Positions 6,732-14,300 are shown, counted from the first letter of the stretch. The stretch: 40,031 bases of DNA from Kitasatospora phosalacinea (GCF_030268885.1 NZ_BSSA01000047.1:1-40031), one strand, 5' to 3'. Translations and numbers: made by a program. The notes: generated from the sequence alone by a model not told the origin.

Positions 6732-8249
6732 ATGCCCACCGACCACGCCCAGCCGCCGTACCGGCTGACGGCCGCGACACCCCGCCCGCACCACGAGACC
6801 GCCGCCCTCGTCGACCAACTGCTCGCCGACTGGCTGAAGTCGGAGGGCCACGAGGAGCCCGCGCCCCGCGAACGGCAGGCGCCGCCCGAGCGACTACGGC
6901 TCGGCGAGCGGGTCCTGCTGGACCGCGACGGCGGCCCGCTGCCCGGCCGCGGTCCCGGCGCCCGCTACAGCCGCCGCAGACTGCGCACGCCCGCCGCCCA
7001 ACCCGGTACCGACCAACTGACCCTCACCCTGGCCGCCGACCGCGTCGACGGCCCGACCCGGCTGCGGATCGAGGCCGAGCACCTCCCCGCCGGGCCCACC
7101 GCCGTCCCGCCCGGACGGGTGCCCGTCCCCGACCTGGTCCGCCGCCTGCTGCCGCTGCTCGACGCCGCCGAGGGCCCGGTGCCGCTCAGCGTCGCACCGC
7201 GGCTGCTGGCCCCCGCGGACCTGGACGACCTGATCGACGAACTCTGCGACCCGGAACGGCAGTTGCCCACCGTGGTGGCCAGCGTGCCGCCCGCCGTGCC
7301 GGTCGAGCAGTGGCAGCGCCAGGTGCTCGACCCGCTGCTGCGCCAACTCCCCGGCCTGGCCTCGCTGTACGTGCTCGGGCACGGCGCGCTGCCCCGGTTC
7401 AACCTGGCGCTGGAGTACCACAAGGTGTACGGCGGCGCGGTGCGCACCTTCCTGCCCGAGGTCGACCCGGCCTCCCGGGCCGACGCCGCCCGCCACCCCG
7501 TCCTGCCGCGCAGCCGGATCGACGAGAACCCGCGCCGCGCCGCCGCCCTGCTGGCCCGCGAACCGCGCCGGATCGCCGCCGAACTGCCGCTGCCCGCCCC
7601 GCTGGACGCCGTCCCCGCCCTGTGGCTGCCGCCCGAGGTCCGCAAGGCCCCCGCCGCGCCGCGGGCCGTGGCCGAGCGCCCGCCGGTGCAGCCGGAGCGC
7701 TGCCGGCTGCGGATCGAACTCCCCCGCGAGCCGCGCGAGCCGCGCCGGTCCCGCTGCGGCACCGGACCCGCCAGCTTCGGCGAACTCGTCGACCGCTTCG
7801 GCGAGTTCCCGCTGCTGGAGTACACCGGCGACAGCAAGGAGACGCTCGCCCTGGACGGCCAGAGCGAGGCCGACGGCTGGGCCCGGCTCACCTGGGAGGG
7901 CCTGACCGCGCTCCAGGAGTACGCGGCCGCGGCCGTGCGCGGCGAGGCGGGCGGCGACTTCAAGCAGTGGTGCGAGCACACCCCGCCCGGCTGCCACCGC
8001 TTCCCGCCGCGCAAGGCCGTCCGCGGCGAGTCCCGCACCGTCGCCAGCCACGGCAAGTGGAAGCGCCAGCGGATGCTGCCCGTCCCCGCCGTCGTCGACT
8101 CCTCCTGCCGCGCGTTCATGGGCGCCCACCTGCGGATCGGCGGCGGCGGCACCGCCCCCCGGGTGCACTACCTGGACGACTGCTCCGGCAGCGGCCGGAT
8201 CTACGTGGGCTACATCGGCCTGCACCTGACCAACACCCGCACCAACTGA
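6732..8249 (+). CDS. actinobacterial protein of unknown function (505 aa)
   Basis: A cytoplasmic protein of 505 residues with no signal or membrane segment. I do not recognise a named family. Two conserved-looking blocks stand out. The first (about 125-285) is a mixed alpha/beta domain containing LPTVVASVPPAVP and LASLYVLGHG, then YGGAVRTFLPEVDP, which resembles a domain seen in large uncharacterised Streptomyces proteins. The second is C-terminal (about 345-505), dense in aromatic and charged residues: FPLLEYTGDSKE, a WCEHTPPGCHRFPPRK stretch with Cys/His, FMGAHLRIGGG and a final GRIYVGYIGLHLTNTRTN. The linker between them is proline- and arginine-rich. ATG 6732 follows GGGAGG at about 6719-6724. 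A hairpin terminator separates it from the Mrr-like gene. A conflict or nucleic-acid role is only a guess. Confidence 0.75.
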   Translation: MPTDHAQPPYRLTAATPRPHHETAALVDQLLADWLKSEGHEEPAPRERQAPPERLRLGERVLLDRDGGPLPGRGPGARYSRRRLRTPAAQPGTDQLTLTLAADRVDGPTRLRIEAEHLPAGPTAVPPGRVPVPDLVRRLLPLLDAAEGPVPLSVAPRLLAPADLDDLIDELCDPERQLPTVVASVPPAVPVEQWQRQVLDPLLRQLPGLASLYVLGHGALPRFNLALEYHKVYGGAVRTFLPEVDPASRADAARHPVLPRSRIDENPRRAAALLAREPRRIAAELPLPAPLDAVPALWLPPEVRKAPAAPRAVAERPPVQPERCRLRIELPREPREPRRSRCGTGPASFGELVDRFGEFPLLEYTGDSKETLALDGQSEADGWARLTWEGLTALQEYAAAAVRGEAGGDFKQWCEHTPPGCHRFPPRKAVRGESRTVASHGKWKRQRMLPVPAVVDSSCRAFMGAHLRIGGGGTAPRVHYLDDCSGSGRIYVGYIGLHLTNTRTN

Positions 8250-8270
8250 CCGCCCCCGACCGCCCCTTCC

Positions 8271-8295
8271 GGGGGCCGGTGCCGCACCGGCCCCC
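8271..8295 (+). terminator. terminator after the 505-aa gene
   Basis: GGGGGCCGGT (8271-8280) and ACCGGCCCCC (8286-8295) form a perfect 10-bp stem with loop GCCGC, 22 bases after the stop codon. There is no T-run, as is common in actinobacteria. It suggests the next gene has its own promoter within 8296-8455. Confidence 0.75.
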
Positions 8296-8455
8296 GCGGG
8301 ACGGGCCCGGTCGGACGTCAAGGGTCGGCCAAACCACCGGTGTTGGCCGCCCGGACGCCCCGGACGGGGGACAATGCTGCTCGGGCCCCGCCGCGGCGGC
8401 CCGCCGACGTGCGCCGGGACACCGGACGACCGGACGAGCAGGGGGAAGACCGCCG

Positions 8456-10255
8456 ATGCAGCATCCAGCCGAGGGCAGCGCCGACGGCACCGCCACGGCG
8501 CTCCAGCCCGGGTTCCTCGCCTCGCTGTTCCGCGAACTCGGCGCCGACGAGGACGAGGACGAGTTCCGCGGCGGGACCGGCGACGGGGCCCGTACCGAGG
8601 AGCCCCCCGGTGACCGCAACCGGGCGCGGCTCCGGGACCGCGGTCCGGACCACGTCTGGGGCCGCGCCGCCGCCCCGGGGCCGACCGCCGCGCCCGGCCC
8701 CGTCCCGCCCGTGGTCCCGCCGCAGCCCGGGCCGGTCGAGCCGCCCGCCGCCGTGGACCCGGCCGACGCGGGCGGTGCGCTCGGCGTCGGCGGCGCGAAC
8801 GACCCGGACGACCCGGTCGCCGCGCACGGCCGCGCCGCCGCGCTCACCCACCACCGCACCCTCGCCGTCCAGGCCGAGCACCGGCAGCTGGCCGACCTGC
8901 TGCGCCGGGCCGCCCAGCCGGTCTCCGCGATGGACTTCGAGAGCCAGCTGCGCAGCTACCAGCCCCGGCCCTTCCCGGACGCCGCCGCGGAGGCCGAGCC
9001 CGAGCCCGCCTGGGCCGACTTCGCGCCGCCCGAGCCCGCCGACACCGACCCCGACCGGCCGCGCTCGCGCCGCCTGCTCGACTCCGGCTACCAGCGCGAA
9101 CTCGCCCAGGCCCGGCTGCGCCACCAGCGTGCGCTGCGCGAGTGGCGCACCCGGCAGGCCGAACTCGCCGACAGCGGCGCCGTCGCCGCCCGGCAGGCCC
9201 ACGAGGAGGCCGAGCGGGCCCGGGCCCGGGCCGTCCAGGAGTACAACGACAGCCTGGAGGAGTGCCGCCGCGCCTACCGGCTGGCCGAGCCCGCCGCCGT
9301 CGAGTCGCTGCTGGAGCGCGCCCTGGCCGCCGCCGAGGGCGCCACCCGCGACCTGCCCGCCCCCTGCCGCGCCGTGTTCCGCGCCCTCACCCGCACCGCC
9401 GTCCTCGACCTCGACCTGCCGCCGCTGGACACCGTCCCCGCCCTGACCGGCTACCGGCTCGGCGACACCGGCGAGGTCGAACCCGTGCCCCGCCCCGCCG
9501 CCGACGTCCGCACCGACTACCTGCGGCTGGCCGCCCGGCTCGCGCTGCGCGCCCTGCAGGCCGCGGACGCCGTCGACACCGACGAGGTGCTGTCCGGCGT
9601 CGTCCTGAACGGCTGGCTGCGCGTCCCCGGGCAGCCCCCGCAGTGCCTGCTCAGCGTCGACGCCGACCGCGACGCGCTGGCCCGCACCCGGCTGGTCCCC
9701 GACGCCGGGCACCTCGGTGACGGGGGCGCGGACGGCGGCGTCTACGCGGAGGCCGAGCACGACGAGTCGCTGCTGCGGCTGCGCGCCCTGGCCGCCGTGA
9801 TCAGCCCCGACCCGTACGCGGGCGAGGCCGTGCAGCCCTGGGGCAGCGCCTCCTCCGCGGTGCCCGCGCTGGGCGAGCTGTCGCCCGGCGAGTTCGCCCT
9901 GCTGGTGCGCGCCGTCCTCACCGCGGGCGGGCTGCGGGACTGGAGCGTGCGGCTGCGCGGCCCGGCCGGCCTGGTCGCCACCGCCGAGGGCGACCCCGGC
10001 AGCGGGCTGCCCGGCCGCTGGGTGGTGTGGGCCTCCCGCGGCCCCGGCCCCGTCACCGCCGAGGAGATCGCCACCCTCGCCGAGGCCGTCCGCGAGGAGG
10101 GCGCCGACCGCGGCCTGCGGATGACCTGCGGCCGCTTCACCGACGAGGCGCTCGACCTCACCGGCGAGGAACGCCACCAGCGCATCCACCTGATCGACGG
10201 CCCCGGCATCCGCGAGCTCGCCCGCACCCACCTGGAACTGCCGCTGACCCTGTGA
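8456..10255 (+). CDS. coiled-coil protein with degenerate Mrr-like nuclease domain
   Basis: A 599-residue cytoplasmic protein. The N-terminal 200 residues are acidic and proline-rich with low complexity. A long charged helical region (about 203-290, with QRELAQARLRHQRALREW) is a probable coiled coil. A middle domain of unknown type spans about 300-465. The last 125 residues fit the Mrr_cat restriction-endonuclease fold: ELSPGEFALLVRAVL (474-488), CGRFTDEAL and the hallmark IHLIDGPGIRELA. In active Mrr enzymes the core carries a GxD and a QxK motif; here the equivalent strands read GPAGLVAT (502-509) and VVWASRG (523-529). The catalytic Asp, Gln and Lys appear absent, which suggests a non-cleaving DNA-binding or scaffold role. 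ATG 8456 follows GGGGGAAG; the much longer upstream frame is rejected because it runs antiphase through the preceding gene. Confidence 0.75.
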   Translation: MQHPAEGSADGTATALQPGFLASLFRELGADEDEDEFRGGTGDGARTEEPPGDRNRARLRDRGPDHVWGRAAAPGPTAAPGPVPPVVPPQPGPVEPPAAVDPADAGGALGVGGANDPDDPVAAHGRAAALTHHRTLAVQAEHRQLADLLRRAAQPVSAMDFESQLRSYQPRPFPDAAAEAEPEPAWADFAPPEPADTDPDRPRSRRLLDSGYQRELAQARLRHQRALREWRTRQAELADSGAVAARQAHEEAERARARAVQEYNDSLEECRRAYRLAEPAAVESLLERALAAAEGATRDLPAPCRAVFRALTRTAVLDLDLPPLDTVPALTGYRLGDTGEVEPVPRPAADVRTDYLRLAARLALRALQAADAVDTDEVLSGVVLNGWLRVPGQPPQCLLSVDADRDALARTRLVPDAGHLGDGGADGGVYAEAEHDESLLRLRALAAVISPDPYAGEAVQPWGSASSAVPALGELSPGEFALLVRAVLTAGGLRDWSVRLRGPAGLVATAEGDPGSGLPGRWVVWASRGPGPVTAEEIATLAEAVREEGADRGLRMTCGRFTDEALDLTGEERHQRIHLIDGPGIRELARTHLELPLTL

Positions 10256-10312
10256 GGCCGGAAACGGCGGGTTCGCCCGGCGGACGGCCCGACGGGCTGT
10301 CAGGCTGGGGGA

Positions 10313-10750
10313 GTGGAGAACCGATTCCCCGGTCACCGGGACGAGCGGCGCCCGGCCGCGCAGACGACCCGGCTCGCGGCCGAGCAGGACCGCGAGCTCG
10401 CGATGGCCGAGATGTACGCCGAGTGCGGGCTGCTGCGCGAACTCGCCGAGTCCTCCGGCGTCCGCCTCGACGACACCGTCGACTCGCTGACCGCCCTCGA
10501 CCAACTGCTGCCCCGCTGGCGCGACGACCCGCAGGTGTCCCAGTGGCTCGGCACCGACGCCGGGCTCTACCTCGGCACGGTGATCCGCCGCCAGGTGCCC
10601 GACGCCCGCTGGCGGCTGGCCGCCGACGGCCGCCCCCTGATGGTGCTCGGCACCGGCTTCGAGCTCGACGCCACCACGATCGGCCGCGACTGGGCCGAGC
10701 AGGGCGCCCCGCAGCTCGCCGCGGTCTACCGGGCGGCCAGCGACGGCTGA
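10313..10750 (+). CDS. DUF6278-like small protein
   Basis: A 145-residue cytoplasmic protein resembling the DUF6278 family of streptomycetes (function unknown). Characteristic segments are VRLDDTVDSLTALDQLLPRW and WLGTDAGLYLGTVI, followed by IGRDWAEQGAPQLAAVY. The GTG at 10313 comes directly after GGGGGA with no spacing, so that is not a usable ribosome-binding site. Either the mRNA is leaderless, with CAGGCT at 10301-10306 as a -10 box, or translation starts at ATG 10403 (MAEMYAEC). Residues before 10403 are poorly conserved in character, so the start is uncertain. Confidence 0.7.
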   Translation: MENRFPGHRDERRPAAQTTRLAAEQDRELAMAEMYAECGLLRELAESSGVRLDDTVDSLTALDQLLPRWRDDPQVSQWLGTDAGLYLGTVIRRQVPDARWRLAADGRPLMVLGTGFELDATTIGRDWAEQGAPQLAAVYRAASDG

Positions 10751-10845
10751 GCGCCGCGCCCCGCGGCCTCCCGGACGTCACCCCGACGGTCCGTCCGGGC
10801 GGCGCGCCGCCGACGCCTCCCGCAGGCTGGTCGCAGGGCCCGGCA

Positions 10846-10867
10846 CCGTCCGGCCCGGGCCGGACGG
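10846..10867. terminator. perfect 22-bp palindrome in the DUF6278-ZIP gap
   Basis: Positions 10846-10867 are a perfect palindrome centred on CCCGGG (left half CCGTCCGGCCC). It lies 96 bp after the DUF6278 stop and about 80 bp before the ZIP start. It can fold as a 9-bp stem with a CCGG loop and is probably a terminator, though an operator role is possible. Related sequence (CCGTCCGGCCCC) recurs at about 10899-10910. Confidence 0.45.
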
Positions 10868-10945
10868 ACTGGATGCCCGTGGGCAGCGGTCAGCACAGCC
10901 GTCCGGCCCCCGGCACCGTGACGGGGGAGGCCGAAACTGACCGCC

Positions 10946-11704
10946 GTGCTGGTCGCCGCGGGCGCGTTCCTGATGACCCTGGTCGGCGGGTTCGTCGCCC
11001 AGCGCACCGGGGACCGCCGCCACCTCGTCCTCGGCTTCGCCGCCGGGCTGATGCTCGGCGTGGTCGCCTTCGACCTGCTCCCCGAGGCGATGGAACAGGC
11101 CCCGCAGCAGGTCCACGGCGTCCCCGCCGCGCTGCTGATGTTCGCCGCGGGCTTCCTCGCCATCCACGTCGTGGAACGCGCCGTCGCCATCCACCGGGGC
11201 CACGAGGGCGAGTACGCCGCGCACAGCCACGGGCACGGGCACGCGCACGGGCACGGCGAGCGGCAGCGCGAGCAGGGGGTCGGGATCGCGGCCGCCTCCG
11301 CGCTGGTGCTGCACAGCATGATGGACGGCTTCGCGATCGGCGCCGCGTTCCAGGCCGGGACGACGGTCGGCACGGTCGTCGCCATCGCCGTCGTCGCGCA
11401 CGACTTCGCGGACGGCTTCAACACGTACACCCTCACCCGGCTGTACGGGAACAACCGGCGGCGGGCCGTCGCGCTGCTGTTCGCCGACGCGCTCGCGCCC
11501 GTCACCGGGGCCGGGATCACGCTGCTGTTCACCATCCCGGAACAGCTGCTCGGGCTCTACCTCGGCTTCTTCGGCGGGTTCCTGATGTACCTGGCGACCT
11601 CCGACATCCTGCCCGAGGCGCACAGCCCGCACCCGTCGAAGGGCACGCTGGCGTGCACGCTGCTGGGGGTGGGGTTCATGTGGCTGGTGGTGGGGCTGGC
11701 GTGA
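10946..11704 (+). CDS. ZIP-family metal permease
   Basis: A 252-residue inner-membrane transporter of the ZIP family (zinc, iron or manganese). It has about eight hydrophobic segments and a histidine-rich cytoplasmic loop, HSHGHGHAHGHG (93-104), typical of the metal-binding loop between TM3 and TM4. The metal-path motifs are present: VLHSMMDGFAIG (H123, D127) in TM4 and HDFADGFN (H152, D156) in TM5. GTG 10946 is the best start, with GGGGGAGG about 15 bases upstream, so the ribosome-binding site is not ideal and a start a few codons away is possible. The last 20 codons and stop region are duplicated 113 bp downstream. It converges with the LysR gene. Confidence 0.88.
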   Translation: MLVAAGAFLMTLVGGFVAQRTGDRRHLVLGFAAGLMLGVVAFDLLPEAMEQAPQQVHGVPAALLMFAAGFLAIHVVERAVAIHRGHEGEYAAHSHGHGHAHGHGERQREQGVGIAAASALVLHSMMDGFAIGAAFQAGTTVGTVVAIAVVAHDFADGFNTYTLTRLYGNNRRRAVALLFADALAPVTGAGITLLFTIPEQLLGLYLGFFGGFLMYLATSDILPEAHSPHPSKGTLACTLLGVGFMWLVVGLA

Positions 11705-11815
11705 AGGGGGAACGGAAGGGGGGCGCCTCCGGCGGGGTGGGGCGGGGGAGGGCGGGCACGCCGGCGTGCACGCTGCTGGGGGTGGGGTTCATGTGGCTGG
11801 TGGTGGGGCTGGCGT
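11641..11815. repeat. 62-bp direct duplication of the ZIP 3' end
   Basis: Positions 11641-11702 (the last codons of the ZIP gene) recur at 11754-11815 with a single mismatch (T11649 versus C11762). The copies are 113 bp apart with about 50 bp of unrelated sequence between them. The second copy keeps the codons but not the stop (TGA became TAG one base over). The antisense of the second copy now provides the last eight codons and stop of the LysR gene. The near identity points to a recent event. Confidence 0.92.
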
Positions 11816-12730
11816 AGGGGCGGGGCCGTCGGCCAGGGCGTTCCAGTGGCGGCGCAGGGCCGTGAGGGTGGCGGTAACGGCGGGGCGGCGGGAGGTCTGG
11901 GTGCGCCAGAGGGCGTGGACGCGGCGGACGGGTTCGGGGGTGACGGGGCGGGCGGTGGTGCCGGGCGGGAGGGGGCCGCGGCCCAGGCGGGGGATCAGGC
12001 CGAGGCCGAGGCCGGCGGCGATCAGGGCGAGCTGGGTCTGGAACTCGCCGACCTGGTGGGCGACGTCCGGTTCCTCGCCGGTCTCCCGCATGGTGCGCAG
12101 CAGCCAGTCGTGGCAGATGTTGCCGGGCGGGACGCTGATCCAGCGCTGACCGCGCAGCGCCGTCACCGGGACGGCGTCCAGCGCGGCCAGCGGGTGCGCG
12201 ACGGGCAGCAGCAGGTCGACCGGGTCCTCGCCGAGGTCGAGCCGGTCGACCCCGGACTGCACCGGCAGCGGGACGGTCGCCCAGTCCTGCACGACCGCCA
12301 GGTCGACCTCGCCGCGGGCCACCAGTTCGGCCGCCGGGTACGGGTCGCTCTCCAGCAGGCGGACGTCCAACTCGGGGCAGGTGTCGCGCAGTTCGGCCAG
12401 GACGGCGGGCAGCAGGCCGCGCGCCGCGGTGGGGAAGGCGGCCACCAGCAGCCGTCCGACCGCCCGGCCGCGCTGCTCCTCCAGCGTCACCTCGGCCTGC
12501 TCGACCAGGCTCAGGACGCGCTGCGCGGTGTCGGCGAGGTGCCGTGCGGCGTCGGTCAACTGGACGCCCCGGCCCTGGCGTTCGAGCAGGACGGTGCGGG
12601 TCTCGCGTTCGAGCTTGGCGATCTGCTGGGAGATCGCGGAGGGGGTGAAGCCGAGGGCCGCGGCGGCCCCGCCGACCGAGCCGTGCACGGCGACCGCGTG
12701 CAGGGCGCGCAGGCGTCCCAGATCCATCAT
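11789..12730 (-). CDS. LysR-family transcriptional regulator
   Basis: A 313-residue LysR-type regulator. The winged helix-turn-helix is at about residues 3-62, with HGSVGGAAAALGFTPSAISQ and KLERETRTVLLERQGRG. The co-inducer-binding domain runs from about 90 to 295, including GEVDLAVVQDW and PPGNICHDWLL. The start is taken as the first ATG of the MMDLGRLRAL start at 12730; an ATG at 12748 adds six residues. The gene is divergent from the EamA transporter (95 bp apart), the classical arrangement in which a LysR protein controls its neighbour. Its last eight codons (TPAPPPAT) are encoded by the duplicated ZIP 3' end, so the natural C-terminus has probably been changed. Confidence 0.92.
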   Translation of the reverse strand: MMDLGRLRALHAVAVHGSVGGAAAALGFTPSAISQQIAKLERETRTVLLERQGRGVQLTDAARHLADTAQRVLSLVEQAEVTLEEQRGRAVGRLLVAAFPTAARGLLPAVLAELRDTCPELDVRLLESDPYPAAELVARGEVDLAVVQDWATVPLPVQSGVDRLDLGEDPVDLLLPVAHPLAALDAVPVTALRGQRWISVPPGNICHDWLLRTMRETGEEPDVAHQVGEFQTQLALIAAGLGLGLIPRLGRGPLPPGTTARPVTPEPVRRVHALWRTQTSRRPAVTATLTALRRHWNALADGPAPTPAPPPAT

Positions 12731-12760
12731 GGGTCCATGGTGCGGCAACCGTGCAGCATT

Positions 12761-12803
12761 GCTGAACGGTTCGGTTGAGAAAAGGTCGCTGGTGCTGAAC
12801 GGT
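12761..12803. promoter_or_regulatory. direct repeat in the LysR-EamA intergenic region
   Basis: GCTGAACGGT occurs at 12761-12770 and again at 12794-12803, 33 bp apart (about three helical turns). The first copy continues into GAAC-g-GTTC, a short 4-1-4 inverted repeat. Both lie between the divergent LysR and EamA genes and are reasonable LysR contact sites. Confidence 0.45.
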
Positions 12804-12825
12804 CGCCCCGGGGGATCCTCGGGGC

Positions 12826-13770
12826 ATGACCTCCTCCTCCGCGATGACGCCGCGTCACATCGCCCTCGCCGTGCTGGTCGCCGCGGTCTGGGGCCTGAAC
12901 TTCGTGCTGATCGAGGTCGGTCTGCACGACTTCCCGCCGCTGCTGTTCTGCGCGATGCGGTTCGCCGTGGTGGCGCTGCCCGCGGTGTTCCTGGTCGGCC
13001 CGCCGCGGGTGGCGTGGCGGTGGGTGCTCGGGGTCGGGCTGGTGCTGGGGGTGGTGAAGTTCGGGCTGCTGTTCCTCGGCATGCACGCCGGGATGCCGGC
13101 CGGGCTGTCCTCGCTGGTGCTGCAGGGACAGGCCGGGTTCACCGCGCTGTTCGCCGCCGGGATGCTGGGCGAGCGGCCCGGGCGGCTGCGGACCGTCGGG
13201 CTGGCGGTGGCGTTCGCCGGGATCGCGCTGGCCGCCGCCGACCGCGGCGTGGGCGGGCCGGTCGGGGCGTTCGTGCTGGTGATCGGCTCGGCGGTGGCCT
13301 GGGGCCTGGCCAACGTGCTGACCCGCAGGGCCGCCCCGCCGGACGCGCTGCGCTGGATGGTGTGGGTCTCCGCGGTGCCGCCGCTGCCGCTGCTGGCGCT
13401 GTCGCTGCTGGTCGAGGGCCCGGGCGCGGACCTGGCGGCGCTGCGCGCGATCACCTGGCCGGGCGTCGGCGCGGTGCTGTACGTCGGCCTGGTGTCCACG
13501 CTGTTCGGCTTCGTCGCCTGGAGCCACCTGCTGCGCCGCTACGACGCCTCGGCGGTCGCCCCGTACTCGCTGCTGGTGCCGGTGTTCGGGATGTCCTCGG
13601 CGGCGCTGCTGCTCGGCGAGCGGTTCAGCCCGGCGGCGGGGGCGGCGGCGCTGCTGGTGATCGCGGGGATCGGGCTGGGCGCCGTCCCGGCTACGGGGTG
13701 GGACCGGCTTCGTACGCTTCCTCGGCGTGCCGCAGCGCGCGCAGCAGGGCGTCCTGTTCGGCAGGGCTGA
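12826..13770 (+). CDS. EamA/DMT-family transporter
   Basis: A 314-residue integral membrane protein of the drug/metabolite transporter superfamily with two EamA repeats (about residues 10-138 and 150-285) and ten predicted membrane segments. Typical motifs are AAVWGLNFVLIEVGL at the N-terminus and SAVAWGLANVLTRRA at the start of the second repeat, and GVGAVLYVGLVSTLFGFVAW. It probably exports amino acids or small metabolites; the substrate is not deducible. ATG 12826 is preceded by GGGGGATCC. It is likely controlled by the divergent LysR regulator. Its last 26 codons overlap the 3' end of the convergent MarR gene by 80 bp, and this tail (RRAAARAAGRPVRQG) is not part of the transporter fold. 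Confidence 0.9.
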   Translation: MTSSSAMTPRHIALAVLVAAVWGLNFVLIEVGLHDFPPLLFCAMRFAVVALPAVFLVGPPRVAWRWVLGVGLVLGVVKFGLLFLGMHAGMPAGLSSLVLQGQAGFTALFAAGMLGERPGRLRTVGLAVAFAGIALAAADRGVGGPVGAFVLVIGSAVAWGLANVLTRRAAPPDALRWMVWVSAVPPLPLLALSLLVEGPGADLAALRAITWPGVGAVLYVGLVSTLFGFVAWSHLLRRYDASAVAPYSLLVPVFGMSSAALLLGERFSPAAGAAALLVIAGIGLGAVPATGWDRLRTLPRRAAARAAGRPVRQG

Positions 13771-14161
13771 CCGGGCCGAAGTACTCCTGGGCGACCTCGT
13801 GCCGGACCCGGGAGATCCGCTCCAGCGCGCCGTGCCCGTCCTCGGTGAGCACCAGTCGCACCGCCCGGCGGTCGGCCGGGTCGGGGGTGCGGGCGACCAG
13901 GCCGGCCTCCTCCAGGGCGTCGACCACGGTGGTGGCGGAGCGCGGGGCGATGTGCAGCCGCTCGGCGAGCTCGCTCAGCCGCATGGTCTCGGCGCTCTCG
14001 CAGCCGGGTGCGTGGGCGAGGGTGCGCAGGGCCCGGCCCTGGGCGGGGGTGAGGCCGTACGGCTCCAGCCGCTGCATGGTCCGTCGGCGGATCCGCTTCA
14101 TCGCCCGGGTGAGCGCGTCGGCGAGTTCCGCTGCGGTGTCGGCGGGGCCGGGGGTGGTCAT
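13691..14161 (-). CDS. MarR-family transcriptional regulator
   Basis: A 156-residue MarR regulator. The winged helix domain contains LTPAQGRALRTLAH, then LSELAERLHIAPRSATTVVDALEEAGLVART and the wing DPADRRAVRLVLTEDG. Flanking helices form the dimer interface. The start is ATG 14161 (MTTPGPAD); longer frames upstream cross the intergenic operator region and are rejected. It is divergent from the DUF2218 gene with about 140 bp between, and a strong inverted repeat lies in that gap at 14224-14244. It probably represses itself and possibly DUF2218. Its 3' end overlaps the EamA gene. Confidence 0.92.
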   Translation of the reverse strand: MTTPGPADTAAELADALTRAMKRIRRRTMQRLEPYGLTPAQGRALRTLAHAPGCESAETMRLSELAERLHIAPRSATTVVDALEEAGLVARTPDPADRRAVRLVLTEDGHGALERISRVRHEVAQEYFGPVSPAEQDALLRALRHAEEAYEAGPTP

Positions 14162-14223
14162 GGGCACAGGGTAGCGGGCGGCCCGGAGCCGGTACGGAGG
14201 GTGACCGATCTCGCCTCGATAAC

Positions 14224-14244
14224 TTGTTGAGCTTGGCTCAGCAA
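14224..14244. promoter_or_regulatory. probable MarR operator
   Basis: TTGTTGAGC-ttg-GCTCAGCAA is a 9-3-9 inverted repeat with one mismatch, AT-richer than its surroundings. It is located about 63 bp upstream of the MarR start and 57 bp upstream of DUF2218. Its size fits a MarR dimer site. Confidence 0.55.
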
Positions 14245-14253
14245 TCCAGTAGC

Positions 14254-14272
14254 TTAGGTGAGCCTCACCGCC
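14254..14272. promoter_or_regulatory. iron box (IdeR/DmdR1-type site)
   Basis: On the minus strand these 19 bases match 15 of 19 positions of the iron box pattern TTAGGTTAGGCTCACCTAA as I recall it for actinobacterial IdeR/DmdR1/DtxR. The centre contains a perfect GGTGAG-c-CTCACC inverted repeat. The site is about 28 bp upstream of the DUF2218 start, so iron-dependent repression of that gene is the natural reading. Confidence 0.65.
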
Positions 14273-14300
14273 CCTGCGCCGTCGAACCGAGGAGTCCCCC

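Noticed and set aside
6490..6780. Small minus-strand frame in the yigZ downstream gap
   Set aside because: No start context and overlaps the next gene's start; basic low-complexity translation.
11704..11817. A second small membrane peptide encoded by the duplicated ZIP end
   Set aside because: The frame is fused to out-of-phase sequence and has no start or ribosome-binding site; it is a duplicated fragment.
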